From Datisca glomerata (lineage: Eukaryota; Streptophyta; Magnoliopsida; Cucurbitales; Datiscaceae): a DNA stretch of 64,000 nucleotides. Numbering within the stretch: the stretch's first letter is position 1; each line of letters begins with the position of its first letter. The notes beneath the pieces are model-generated. The model saw only the letters and a program-made list of their open reading frames with translations, had not been told where the DNA came from and did not search any database. Position numbers and translations under genes: made by a program. Positions 33,346-45,168 of the stretch are shown piece by piece. The stretch spans positions 248,001-312,000 of the forward strand of contig QANY01007449.1 in the NCBI GenBank assembly GCA_003255025.1. Reading direction: 5' to 3'.

Positions 33346-36221
33346 TGAATCATCAACCAGCCTATTAAGGTGATTTTATTGTCACCGAGGTGGCAACTGG
33401 CATGGAATACTCTGCTTGAGGCACCAGACATGGTTAGTTCCTGTTACCATGGGTGTGCAGAACCAACATAAAATAATTTCGTCTATGTGGTATTACTGAC
33501 ATACTTAAAGGTGGTAGGAATCCATTTTCATAATGATAATGTAGCTATGGATGATAAAATTATCGTAGAAAATAAGTCCTTATTTTTGTTGTCTCAATAA
33601 TTGGTCAGAAGGAGAATTTTCCAGTAAAATAGAAAAGTAGTGTGAGAGCAGATCTTCCAAATAGAAATGCTAGTATAGAATACATCACAGGGAATATGTA
33701 TATATTGATATATTCCCTTCTTTTTGAAGCTTAAAGAAATAACAAGCATTTTCTCTTCCATGACTAAATTCAATCATGACGTAAAGACTATGAGCCAATA
33801 TAGAATAGCAAATATATATCTAGAATTTCTCATATGCATACTAGAGCCCCCTTTAGGCGTGATTCTGATTCATGCGACAGAGATCATGAGCCAGTGTAAA
33901 TAATAAATAATTTCATAAATACTTACAATAATTGGGTTGACAAATCCATGAATACCCATGATATGTCAGATGATAAATTCAGCAATCTCTTCAAGATGAG
34001 TCAGATAATCAGTTAAGAAACCTGTATAATAAGTTGATTGATAAATCCCAAATATCCATAATAAGTCAATGGATAATTTGTATATATGCATGATGAGCTC
34101 ACTAATGAGTCCAGAAATCTTCGTGATAACTCGATTAATAAATCCAAAAATCCCTTTGGAGAGTTGACATGTAAGATCAATAAATCCATAATTTTCATGA
34201 CCATATGATAAACAAGTCAATAAATCCTCGTAATTTGTTCTATCCAAAAAGTTCTCATATGTGAAGGAAAATATATGTCCATGATCACATAGTGAATTAG
34301 GCATGACAAGTGCCAAACTCTTGAAGTGAATGTCAGATCGAATGTAATTTAAATACATATATGATATAAAATGTATTAATCAAAGATGTAAATTAATAAG
34401 AGAGATTAAAGAATAAAAGCATGTATATTTTTTCCTCTTATATAAGCATGCTCGACTTGTCAATTTAATACAATCTAGATGCATATTCAACTCATATAAA
34501 GATAATAATCTATTCATGAGCGTGTTACTCCAACGAATTATAAGCAGTTAAGCATGCGTTATGAATGAAGATATGAGTTTAGGCTATTTTTGAGTCCTTC
34601 TAATAAAATGATTGTGTAACTCTAAACATGCTTTCGATAGATGAAATGCATAAAGCATTTTAGTTTTGATAATTCATTTAGATTATTGAAATATGAATAA
34701 AGCTCAAAGTATTGATAAAAATGATAGGGCACCAAAGTATCAATTAAACATTATATTTATCATAAAAGTTTGGCATGAATTTGATATTACCTAATTAATA
34801 CTTAAACATACTTGGTCGATGCATATCAAATTATTAACAATGAGTCAATTTGGTTTGTATATGATTTGTAACATTGATGATAATCCCATATTATCCACAA
34901 TAGGGTCAAGTTATCAAATTATCCAAGATAGATGATCTAAACATGGTAAATGTAATTTCTATAATTACATTAGAGAGTGATAAATTTTAAACATGAGGAG
35001 CTAAATAAGTATACCTCACATAATTAACGTCAAATCAATTTCTACTAATTATTTTATATGCTTGAACAACCATGTAAATATATTATTTAAGACATTATAC
35101 GATAAGCTCATGGAATCATCAAATTTTATTTTTTAACAATAAAATATGTATTTAAAGAAAAAACAATAATTTAAAAAAAGAAATACTTAGCTTGCAATTT
35201 GATGTCCTATGTTTGTCTGTATACAGTCGGTGACCCGTGTAATTGAAACTCGGTAATATAACCGTGATTGAATTTGTAAAAGCTTTTTCATTGGGAAGTA
35301 TTGGGCTTGTGAAAAAATCATGTGTTGGCTCTTTGTAGAGCCAATGGCCAGGCATTAGGACTCTGGAAGGAGGGAGTTGGCCCATAGGCTGCAGGCTAAA
35401 GATGACCAAAAGTGGGGTCGATACCGGGCGAGGATCGGGTCGCGGGTCTTCCCGCGGGTTGTGCTTGGGGGCGCAGATGGTGGATAGAGGGCTCGAGTCA
35501 AGTACGGGTTACCGGTCACGTGGGGATCGAGCATAAACCACATGGGTCGCGCTCGTTGGGCTTCATGGGCGATTTGTGGACTGGCCTGCTTTCTTGGTGT
35601 GTTGACCTGAAGTTGAACGGTTCGGGTAGGTCAACATGGAACCTGCAACTCGGGTAAGGACAAAGCAGCCGTCGGGGACGGCGCGTGCGACCGTCTCTGG
35701 CGGCCCTTTTTGACCACGAACACCTCGAAATTAACCGAAAATCTCGTCTGAATCCTTTTGGGGGTGTTTTGAAATCTGAAAATGCTTCATTTTATGTAGA
35801 TCTGAGGTTCAATAATCAGTTTCGCATTTTGTAGATTTGAATCTTGAAATCCAAGATCTGAAATCCTAGATCTGAGGTTTCATCTCGCTCGACGATGACT
35901 AGGAGCCGTGTTGTTGCCCTTATAACCATTCTTGATCCAAAATTCCCCATCTGCTTTTTTTTTTCTAATCTATTGCAAAAATCAGCAAAGAAACTCAGTG
36001 CATTAGGCCAGATCGTGATGCACAGATGAAAACAAATGGAGAACGGAGATACGAATCAGTCCGTGAATCTCAGAATGAAAAGCTTTTCTAGATCTGATTT
36101 TTTTTCTAAAATAAACTTCAGATCTGAAATTTCAGATCCGAAAATCCAGATCTGAATGAACTCCTCCATACTCCTCCACAACAGCTTTCTTCCGACAAAC
36201 CACTCCCTAGTGGAGTCACTA
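33346..36221 (-). other. LARD internal sequence and 5' untranslated region
   Basis: No gag or pol homology is seen in any frame. 35400-35720 is a GC-rich patch in an AT-rich element, and 35800-36160 has many dispersed AGATCTGA motifs. An apparent ORF at 33966-34358 has ordinary composition and no recognisable domain; I do not regard it as a gene. Confidence 0.5.
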
Positions 36222-36773
36222 TTGTTTTGGGAGTGGCTTTTGAACTGGATCGGGTACATTAACGAAGAATAGTCTAGTCATTGGAGAAGCCTTGGGAATG
36301 TGGAGATCTAGCATGGAGGAAAGGATGAGTAACCTTAGCGGCCTAAACGGTGACAAACATCGGTAAACGCACCTCCTTGGGGTTTCCAAGGAGGAGAGGG
36401 AGAGAGAGACCCTAAATGTGTGTGTGTAATGTCCAAATATTCAATCCACTTCAATAGGAGTGTTAAGCATCTTTATATAGAAAGTAAGGGGTAAATCCTA
36501 TTTTATGATCGGTCAATTAACGATTGCCAAGTGTAAGTAGAGACCAACATATAGGACGCTGCCACGTGTACCTAGGTTTATCCTCAACGAGAGGACGGTG
36601 CATCTAAAGCTTATTAAGCAGGTCATGACGACAGATCAACACGACGAGCTTTATCCTAATCCTACCAAGCTGTATCCTCCAATTCATTCTCAAGACGGTA
36701 AGAGTCCATCCAATCTTGTCACATGACTTGACGATTATGGGTAAATAATCACACAGGGGTCCATGTATAAACA
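36222..36773 (-). repeat. LARD 5' LTR (right copy)
   Basis: The counterpart of 30998-31554. Directly inside it, on the - strand, lies TAGTGACTCCACTAGGGA, a candidate primer-binding site. The priming tRNA was not determined. Confidence 0.8.
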
Positions 36774-37887
36774 TGTGTATAAACAATGTTATATTAGATT
36801 TAAATCAGATTTCATATCAACATATATTGAGTAACTACCTCCATTATGTTGTTGCTAACAAATACCACTATTTCTTCATTATTATATACGGATGTCATCT
36901 CATGTATCCATTTATTTATCTGATATTTGAAATATCTTTATTTGTCATATATTATGTAATTTGATAGTATAGTACTAGAAGGCTGGTTTAATCAAGCAAT
37001 AGAATGACTTCCTTTTAGTATAAGCTTTTGGAGTGATTATTCATTGTATAATTTATTCACAAGTGTTTGTAAGAATCTCATCCCACCCACCATCCTAATT
37101 TTGTTTCACGATTATATATGGATGTCATTTCATGGATCCATTTATTCATCCGATATTTGAGGTCTCTTTGTTTGTCATATATTCTGCAATTTGATATTAG
37201 ATTTGTTTTAGAATGGTTTTCTTTTAGTATAACCATTTTGAGTGATTATTCAAACTATGTAATTTTTCACCAATGTTTGAACGAATCTCATCTTACCACA
37301 CTATCATTAATTGGATCGAGACGTGGTTGTCATATATTGGTTTGTGATAACAATAAAAAAGAAAACTTACTGAAGATTTCGTGTAGTATTAAATCTCTAT
37401 CGAGTCTTGATATATGAATGATATCTAATACTCAATTATATATCTTGTCTTTATAATTGGGAAAAAATATCTTGTTTTTGCATGTTTTTTTCCTTTGACA
37501 AATTGAGGAAGGGTGAATTTGATTTTCTTTTTTAGTTAAAAAGTAAATGTATTATAACCATATAAAAAACTGATATATGATAAGGATTCGAAGGTAGTAG
37601 GAATAATTACGTAATAAGTCATGCATTACATGGGTTAGGTTGCTGTTAAAGTCAGTTAATGGATTAGCTAGCTGGCAGTTAATTGAGCTTATTAGATTCG
37701 TTAAGTTGATAGAATAACATTCAGGATGTGTGTGTGGGTGGGTGATTCTAGCCTTAGAGATAATTAATGAGAATTGCATTTCTTCCGATCTCGATTTTTC
37801 TTTCTTCTCTCTTTCTACTCTGTTTGCCCATGTTTCTGAAACTCAACTATATAAAAAGGAAAGTTTTCTAGGTACAATAGCTCAGAT
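36774..37887. other. Spacer with a local tandem duplication
   Basis: Non-coding. It contains two diverged copies of a roughly 230-base unit, at about 36870-37080 and 37105-37310. Both copies include TATA.GGATGTCAT.TCATG.ATCCATTTATT, TTTGTCATATATT.TG.AATTTGATA, and TTTTAGTATAA....GAGTGATTATTCA. The ORFs at 36773-36964 and 37118-37417 are the same repeat read in two copies, not genes. The rest shows nothing. Confidence 0.6.
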
Positions 37888-38185
37888 CACTACAAGATGA
37901 ATGGTCTATAGCGACGGGTTTTTCGGTCTGTGCTTTGTAATTGCTATAGAAGGGCGTTGCAGCGGTTGCAAACTGTCACTACAGATCCTGCCACAAACCT
38001 ACTTTCATGGCGGTTTTATCAACCGCTGGAGTTACGACACTGCTATACTGGAAGATATTGCGACAGTTTTTCAACCACTACAGCAGGTAGTCTATAGCGA
38101 CAATTTTGAAAATCACTGCTATAGATCATATGTAACGACGAAGTTAAACGGAAATAAAAGGTTGTCTGTAAAAGCTAGAACCTAG
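37888..38185 (+). mobile_element. CACTA (EnSpm) transposon terminus, remnant
   Basis: CACTACAAGA at 37888 is the canonical CACTA end. It is followed by the expected subterminal repeats: CTATAGCGAC at 37906 and 38092, TTGCTATAGAAGG, CAACCGCTGGAG/CAGCGGTTGCAA in both orientations, and ACTGCTATA. A matching TCTTGTAGTG end was not found, so only one end is present and the extent beyond the subterminal region is unknown. The open frame across it is accidental. Confidence 0.7.
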
Positions 38186-39654
38186 ACTAGAAACAAATCA
38201 GTACTAATGGCGATTTTTACAACAAAAATATATATTGACAACAACAAGCTATACGCAAGAATTAGCATCTTATCCTAGTTCTTCAGAAGAAGAGGAAAGA
38301 AGTGGGAAAATTCAATGAATTTCAAGCACTCCCTTCACTACATCAAGAGCACCTCCACGATCTAGGTTGCTCAGAAATTACTAACCTCTGCCACTGATTG
38401 AAGAACCTGGCGCAGCTATGATTAGCGTAAATCATAACTACTAGAAGCAACTTCATACCAGCAAAGAGTTGTCACAAGTTTCCTTCTCAGTTACAGGAAA
38501 ACACCAACAGAAAAAAGAAGCCAAAAGCAAATGGCTAACATGGACATATTGGAGGCCTCGACAATCGATACTGATGCACAACACCATTGACAACTTTAAA
38601 ATCACCCATCTTCCTCAAACCAATTTCTAAAGTACGACAGCCAAAGAAAACAAACAACCATGCTAGCAATAGAGCTTCCTCAATAAAAAAGGGTCATTAT
38701 TTTGAAATTTATTGTCAATTAATTCCATATTATAGCTAGAAATAACTCATAGGTTACCCTGCCCAAATGGCTACCCATGAAATTTTTGTGGGTATGGGCG
38801 TATGCGAATTAAAAATATTCATGGGTATGAGGCTGAGTATGGTACTATCTATACCATACCCTACCGATCGACACCCCTATTTCCAGGCCAGAAGGATGGA
38901 ACATAGCGTTGGAATGACTAGTGGTAATGTCGAGTAGTGAGCTCTATTGGGTTCCTAGGGTAACTTTGGAGCAACTTCGTACCACTGAGGATCATAATTG
39001 ATCGGAGTTACAACTTTCTAATAATCGGGTTGGGTGGTGGAGCTTGCGCAAGGTTTTGCATTTTTTAAGTGGGTTGGGGGAGGGCCTCAACCTATTAGAT
39101 GGCTTGATAATTCCCGGTGCTCTTATCTTTATGAATTCTACTATTAATTTGATCTAGAGTAATGACAACCTCTTGCGGTTGTTCTGGATCCTTCGAGTAT
39201 TCTTCGGGTTGCCTTTATTAGAATTGTTCTTGAGGAAGTTGATGGACTATTCTTTATACTCCTATGCAAGTGGGTAGCTCGTTCAAACAATTAAGGCAAT
39301 GTTTAGAATATTTCTAGCATTATCGCTTCACTGATGGGCCCATACCAGTGTTCCCATTTAGGAGGAAGCAAGAAAGCTTCAAAAGGCAAGTCCTAAAGAG
39401 CTAAGACAAGGCGACTAGGCTGAAGGCAAGGAATGCTAGTGTGACAACAATTGGCTGTTAACGAGAAGGATTCACCAGGCGATGCCAGCTTCTAAAAGAT
39501 TATGATTTGAATAAATATTTCCTTCCAAGGCTAGTTTTTCAAGTTTTGGAGTTTCTTTGCATTATTGAATGTTGTTGGAAAGTTTAACACCTACTACCCT
39601 CTATCAAACCTTTCACTTTTTAAAATAAAATGTTAGCTTAGATTTCCTTTTTTT
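38186..39654. other. Unassigned spacer
   Basis: No gene could be supported. A stretch near 38755-38880 with repeated ATGGGTA/TACCC motifs (TACCCATGAA, GGGTATGGGCG, TTCATGGGTATG, CATACCCTACC) looks like a dispersed plant repeat. The remainder could belong to the CACTA or Copia remnants on either side, but nothing shows it. Confidence 0.4.
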
Positions 39655-40125
39655 TTATGAACATGGATGATCAACATTCCTTCTCTAGAAACCAATCTAT
39701 CTTCGTCGTAACCAAACTTTATATCTTGAACCAAACTTTATATCTCGAACCAAGCCTGTGCGAGGAGATTGCTTGAGATCATATCTCACCTTTTATCACC
39801 TGAAAACTTTCCCTTCCTCCCCTCGCTGGAAAACCTGGTGGATGACTCATACAACCTATTCTTGGAGGTCTCCATGAAGAAAGGCCTTTTTAACATCATG
39901 ACCAAAGATATGTTAGCTACAACTGATAGAATGAATCGTATGAAGTTAACTTCAGTTTGGCCAAAGGATTAAACGACTTGAGAGAATCAATGCTATAGGT
40001 TTGTGTGAAACCTAATTTCACCATAATAGGAGCCCTCTCAATAGAGCCATCAACTTTGTGTTCCAGGGTATATACCCACCTGCAAGCAATCGTACATTGC
40101 CCCTTGGTAACGTGATCAGTTCACA
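39655..40125 (-). pseudogene. Copia retrotransposon reverse transcriptase, fragment
   Basis: Several Ty1/copia RT blocks are readable in order on the - strand: CRWVYTLEHKVDGSIER near 40050-40100, GFTQTYSID near 39990-40010, PLAKLKLTS, DVKKAFLHGDLQE near 39865-39905 and LKQSPRT near 39755-39775. They correspond to the standard C.WV...K.DGSIER, G(Y/F)TQ..G.D, DVK.AFLHG.L.E and GLKQSPR.W blocks. Frames change between blocks and stops are present. The YVDD block and LTRs are absent. Confidence 0.8.
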
Positions 40126-41628
40126 AGTTTAGTCCTTCCTTTAAAGATTTTTTTCAGCAAGCAAATACTCTCTCTCTTGGATTATATGGCCGAAAAACAA
40201 GAAAACTCCATATAAATTCTCGATGGAATCGGAGTTTTGCGAATTCCTTCATAATTTGACCCCAAAATAGATAGTTTTGTTATATTATACCTATAGCTAA
40301 ATTTTTTTCTCAAGTGAGATTTGAGAATGGCAAGGTGGAATTTCATCTTAATTTTCTAATTTATTTGCATTGTTAATCGCTTGCTATTACTTATCGTTCA
40401 CGAGATTATATTTTTCAGCGCACAGCTTTCAGAAGAGTGACCAAAAATAAAATCATGTATCAAGTTATCACAGATTAATTACATAGAATATCAACAAACA
40501 TAAATACATATTACGTACACATAATAGTATTGAGTTAATACTTTCAGAATTAGTACTTTTTTTAAATTTAGAATTACTATTTTCTTTTGTTCGTAAATGC
40601 ACACGAGTGAACGCATAAAAATTGGAAGGTAGGGGTGCTTGACTTTGGCCTGTGGATGTTGTTGATACTGAGAGGAAGCTCATACTCAGCTGTGTCTATT
40701 TGTTTAATTAGGGTTTTTCATTTTTGGGAAGATGGGAAAAGAGTATGGGGAACTAAATTAAGTTAGCTTAAATTATTGTTAATAGATTCTTTTTGGGGAT
40801 GCCAGTGGGAGTTTGAAAATTCTAAGTGTGTATCATTATGAATTAAAAGACAACTTGGTATTTGAGTTTTATGAACTGCTCATCACTCCCCTTTATAATA
40901 ATTAATTATTATATATTGAATAATTAATGTTGTCACTGAAACATTTATAGTATTAAATGAATCAAAAGTATTAACATTAAATAAATTATATGAAAAATGG
41001 AGATCGAGAATACTTTTCAATTATGATGAGAGGAATTAATTCACTGGTCACCGCATTTGTTTTGGAAGTTTCTTAAATATAAACCTCACTGATTAATTAA
41101 TTATGGGTGGACAACTTTATTCTCTCCAATTGTGATTTTTTAAGGCCTCTCAAATTGCTACTAGGTGAGAGTTTGGCGCAAAGCCGACCACAAATGGCCG
41201 ATCCATAAAAGTTAAGCAGAGGTTATTTGTTGACTTTTATCCAAAATATTTATCATTTTATCTTATTATATTAAAAGAGATTTAGAGAGAAAAAAAAAAT
41301 TAATTTCTAAAGATTTAGAGAGGAAGAAAAATTTAATTTCTCTTTTCACAATGTTTTTTTGACAATGCTCTTTTTACAATAGAAACTATTTAGATATAGA
41401 TATAGGATGAAACACGTCTTTCTCTTTTTTGTCATTAATTATTGTATGTACTAAAAAATTGTTTTTATTAAATATTAATAACATTAAATTCTTAATTGCA
41501 TTTTTTGTGTGTAAATCCCTCTACAATAAGTAAACACTAATATTCAGTTATAATAATTTTTGCCACCTTTTAAATCTTTGATTTAGATATGGGATAAAAT
41601 GTAACTTTAATATTAAAAATTTTAAAAA
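40126..41628. other. Unassigned AT-rich spacer
   Basis: No coding, RNA or repeat feature was recognised. Confidence 0.4.
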
Positions 41629-41639
41629 ATGTTAAGGGT

Positions 41640-42111
41640 GGAAGAGTGGTTAACAATGGGGATTATGGTGTTGATCTCAGAGCGTTTTCAAGTGTGGATA
41701 GGCGACTTCCCTATGTCAAAAGTTCATTTTTTGATGGAGTGGGTGACTCCTTTCGATCTTCGGGTGGCAGTAGAAGACATGGCAGGCAGTCCAATAGGTG
41801 GAGGGAGGCGGCGGTTTTACCGGAAAGGAGTTCTCAGGCCACTCCGGTGTGGAACGGTTCTGATAAGATGAATTCTATTTCTGAGGCAGGAATCAAGGAG
41901 TGCAATCAATCTGTTATTATTTCACGTTCCTTTCCTCAAGATACTTCAGTTATGGAAAGGGACAGAAATCTGTGTCGTGGTGTGATTGGCGCACAAGTGG
42001 GTGGCAATTTAATTGAGGAAGATGCTGATGGGAAAGTCAATTTCTCAATAATTCCTTCGTGTGTGCTACGTCTATGGAGCCCGCTGGTGTAGGAGAAAGC
42101 AATGTCGATCC
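41640..42111 (+). pseudogene. LINE ORF1 remnant
   Basis: An open stretch starting MVNNGDYGVDLRAF, similar to the conserved YG.WLRA segment near the end of the plant L1 ORF1 nucleic-acid-binding domain. A Ser/Arg/Gly-rich tail (SSGGSRRHGRQSNRWRE) follows. The zinc knuckle and preceding domain are missing. After the Harbinger insertion the sequence resumes at 44726 with more degraded ORF1 tail. Confidence 0.6.
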
Positions 42112-42114
42112 TAA
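42112..42114. repeat. TSD of the Harbinger element (left)
   Basis: TAA directly precedes the terminal inverted repeat, and the same three bases follow the other end at 44723-44725. TTA/TAA-type 3-bp duplications are characteristic of PIF/Harbinger. Confidence 0.75.
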
Positions 42115-42300
42115 GGGTTTGTTTGGCTGCCTGGATTGTACAATATTAAGAGACTGGACAGTACTATTTTAATATTGTTCAACGTTTGGTAAAAAATAGC
42201 GTTTGTATTAATTAATACGGTGGGACTATCTAGTCCTACTAGAGCCGGATAACTTAGTCCCCTCCTTTTAGGAGGGACTACACATGACTAAAAAACACAT

Positions 42301-42370
42301 CTCTCTCGACCATCTCTCTCGACCCTCTCTCTCTCGACCCTCTCTCTCTCGACCCTCTCTCTCTCGACCA
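42301..42370. repeat. CTCTCTCTCGACC tandem repeat in the Harbinger element
   Basis: Four to five copies of a CTCTCTCTCGACC-type unit of about 16-18 bases. It gives a repetitive Arg/Pro/Ser open frame that is not a gene. Confidence 0.8.
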
Positions 42371-44150
42371 TCTCTCTTAGCCCTCTATCTCTTAATCATC
42401 TTAATCGCAGTTATCAGCCTCTCTCTCATCGACCTCAGCCTCTCTTTCATCGTTGGACCTGACCTAACGATCTCAGCCTCTCTCACCGTCGCAGCTCGCA
42501 AGTGAGATCTTCTTCTCCTCTTCTGTTTCTTCGTCTCCTCTTCTGTTTCTTCTTCTCCTCCTTTCCTTTTCCTTCTTCTCAGATCTACATTTTTGTTTCT
42601 CTAATTTCTTATGAAAAGGTTTTGAATTTCTAGATCATTGAATATCTGAATCTCTAGGTTTTTTTCCTTCAATCTATGAATCTCTCAAATTAGAGGTTTG
42701 TTTCTCTAAAGATCATGAGTCCCAAAAAATTCACTCTAAATTCAATGCAATTTCTATTTCAGTGGTTGAGAGAGAGAGAAGATTCGAAGTGCTACAGTTT
42801 TTCAGTGGTTTAGACTTCTTTGAAGAGCTACAGTTTTCCATCAAGAGTCAGTTCTTGGCCTTTTTAGTCTTGAGTAGATATAAAACTCTTGATTTTTAGA
42901 TAAAGAAATTTGAAGAGCTAGTTTGCAGTGGCAAATTCTTTTGTATTTTTTTATAAGAGAAAGTAATATAATTAACAAAAACCTCAGCAAGGTATGGTGC
43001 ATGGTGTAGAGTAAAAAGAGTATGAACCTTTGCTAGTCTGCTGGGAGCACACAGCAAACTATCATAGGCAGATTGTCTATCTTTTAGTTGGATTACATGC
43101 AGATTGAATTTCTAATGAAGAGCATATAAGGAATTTTATATTTGAAATGGTTTCTTTTTTCGATTATTCGTTTTGCTAAAGCACCAGGTGTAATGCACAT
43201 GCGAGGCATATAAAACTGGATTAGTAATTTTGGTCAATTGGTTTGGATATCTTTTCTAGATCTGCATTTGCAATCTTTCGATTCTTCTTCATTCTTTGTT
43301 GTGCTGCTATTTCTTGGTTCTGCTTCCTAATCTGCATTTTCAATCTTCCAGTACTTTTTGATACTTTGCTGTGCAAATTCTTTTATTCTGCTTCGTGATC
43401 TTCACTTCCAATCTTTTGGTACTTTCTCTTTCTTTACTTTGCTTAGATTTCTTTTGTGTTTTTTGTTTCCTTCACTCATCTTTTCACCCATTTTGTATTA
43501 TTAGACTACCTCGTCTATAGAGGCCGAGACATTTGTCTTGTTTACATGTTTAACTGTTTGTCAAGTGGTCTGTGAGATTTTTTGTTACCGTGAGTCTTGT
43601 GTGATAGGTTGTTTAGGGGGGGTTTTTATGTATAGATGAACTCTGGTAAAATGGGAGATTGGAATTTTGTGCTATGATTGTTTATCTGTTTTGAGTGATG
43701 CAGAGATTGACGATTCTGGGCACTGAAAATTTAGCATTGATTTGGAGTTGTGTATTTTGTTTCTCTATAATGTTATGCTTTCTGTAGTTTAACGTTGATT
43801 GGGAATCTGGGAATTTTGTGCTCTTGATTTTCTAAGAGATGATTTTTAAGCTAAGGGCCTAAGGCAAGGAGTTGGGCTGGCTATGGATTGTGTATCAATA
43901 TAATGATAGAGATGATGAGATAGTAGAGGGGAAGAAATAGAGTAACAGAGCAATCACGAGAGGAACAAAAAATCATCTATTAAATGTTTAGTAGCTAAGT
44001 AGTAGTTTTTACTTTTTATTGCATTACTTTTTATTACTCTTTTGATATTTGTCTTGAGTTATTTTTCTTTATTATTGATTGAGATATACTTGATCAAGGA
44101 TTGATGGAGATCACAACCAAAATAATGAGCAAACTATACAGAGAATCATT

Positions 44151-44381
44151 AGGCGTTCTTGGACCAAAATGGAGGAAGAGGCATAATTGGACATACTTGA
44201 TGATGCAGTTGCAGGAGTCATTTGTTATAATAATGGTTCTTATAAACCTTGTACTCTAAAGCTCATTGAGAAAAGTCTGAATGAAAAGTGTCTCAAATCT
44301 GGGTTAAAGGCTAGGCTACATATTGAGTCCAAGTTAAAAAACTGGAAAAAAATGTATGAAACCATTCTTCGTGAGAGATGA
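44151..44381 (+). pseudogene. Myb/SANT-like gene of the Harbinger element, broken
   Basis: It starts RRSWTKMEEEA, then a TAA at 44184, then LDILDDAVAGV, and ends SKLKNWKKMYETILRE. This is the layout of the plant Myb/SANT-like domain found in the DNA-binding ORF of Harbinger transposons (W..EE...LL, ..LNEK, HI.SK.K.WKK.Y). An in-frame stop near the N-terminus and truncation after one domain make it non-functional. The partner transposase is absent. Confidence 0.7.
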
Positions 44382-44722
44382 ACAAGGAAATTGAAAAAAT
44401 ACTATGAAATAGTTTTTTGTTTAGATATTATCATAAATGACAAAATTGAATGATGATATTTTTTTAATATTTTTTTAGTATATTAATTATTGTTATTTGG
44501 ATAAGTTTAAATTTACCTATTATATTTTTTTAGTAGCATCAATGAGATAATTTACTTTATAGTTGAAAATGTAAAATAACATGTTAATGAGTTTCAAATA
44601 GATTTTTTCGGATAAAATCATGACAAACAGTTTTATAATCGAGTACTATTGCGTGTCAAACATTGTATACATAATACAATTTTTTAACTAATACAGTACT
44701 ATCCTGACTGTCACACGAGGCC

Positions 44723-44725
44723 TAA
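44723..44725. repeat. TSD of the Harbinger element (right)
   Basis: TAA, identical to 42112-42114. Confidence 0.75.
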
Positions 44726-45168
44726 GTGTGTGAGGGACAGTTGGAGTTATGAATGGGCAACAGGTTTCAGCTAATGGGGAATTCGTTAGGCTAGCTGTTG
44801 ATGGTGGGCCTGGTAATGTATTGAAGTCAATAGAGGGTGGGGAGGACCCTTTTGGTCTTAGGCCCATTCTTTCCAAAACTCAGATGGAATTTCAATTGGG
44901 CTCAGATGGCAATGTTAAACCAAAATAAAGGTTAGGGATCCATCAAGCGCAAGGCTTCTCACGTGGATTGTTCCTCGGGTAGTCCAAATGATTCAGCTCA
45001 GTGTCTTCTTTTTAGAGCCAAAAGGAAGATTGATGGTATTGGTATGAATATTTTTCCTAATTCTTCTGAATTTCTGAGACTTAAACGTGTTAAGGAATTT
45101 ATTAGAGATAATTCGGTCAACTGTGATAGGGTGGAGGAAGCTAGCTTGAACTAGCTCCAATCTTCCTG
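44726..45168 (+). pseudogene. LINE ORF1 C-terminal tail and ORF1-ORF2 junction
   Basis: Low-complexity polar sequence in broken frames (for example KRKIDGIGMNIFPNSSEFLRLKRVKEF near 45017-45110). The ORF2 ATG follows at 45169, so this fits the end of ORF1 by position. Homology is weak. Confidence 0.45.

Larger units (their letters stand above)
30998..36773 (-). mobile_element. Non-autonomous LTR retrotransposon (LARD-like), 5.8 kb
   Basis: Two direct repeats of about 555 bases (30998-31554 and 36222-36773) enclose 4.7 kb without retroelement coding sequence. Orientation is inferred: on the - strand a purine tract (CACAGGGGGCTAA) precedes the LTR at 31554, and the other LTR is followed by TAGTGACTCCACTAGGG, which resembles the sequence next to the 5' LTR of Tat-type elements. 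The internal part has tandem arrays near the 3' LTR, as Tat elements do. No clean target duplication is seen; TATGT (30996-31000) against TGTGT (36774-36778) is at best a decayed one. Mobilisation would have needed a helper element. Confidence 0.75.
42115..44722 (+). mobile_element. PIF/Harbinger-type DNA transposon derivative, 2.6 kb
   Basis: Imperfect terminal inverted repeats of about 35 bases: the left begins GGGTTTGTTTGGCTGCCTGG, and the right, read inward on the - strand, begins GGCCTCGTGTGACAGTCAGG. Both continue with AT.GTAC..TATTA. The TSD is TAA. Inside are a pyrimidine-rich 5' region (42290-42600), long non-coding sequence and a broken Myb-like gene (44151-44381). No DDE transposase is present, so it is non-autonomous. 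It lies within ORF1 of the LINE. Confidence 0.8.

Noticed and set aside
33966..34358. 130-codon ORF in the LARD element
   Set aside because: No domain, no homologous frame in related elements, and length within chance for AT-rich DNA read on this strand.
37901..38185. 94-codon ORF
   Set aside because: It spans CACTA subterminal repeats, which are not coding.
42284..42505. Repetitive Arg/Pro/Ser ORF
   Set aside because: It is produced by the CTCTCTCTCGACC tandem repeat inside the Harbinger derivative.
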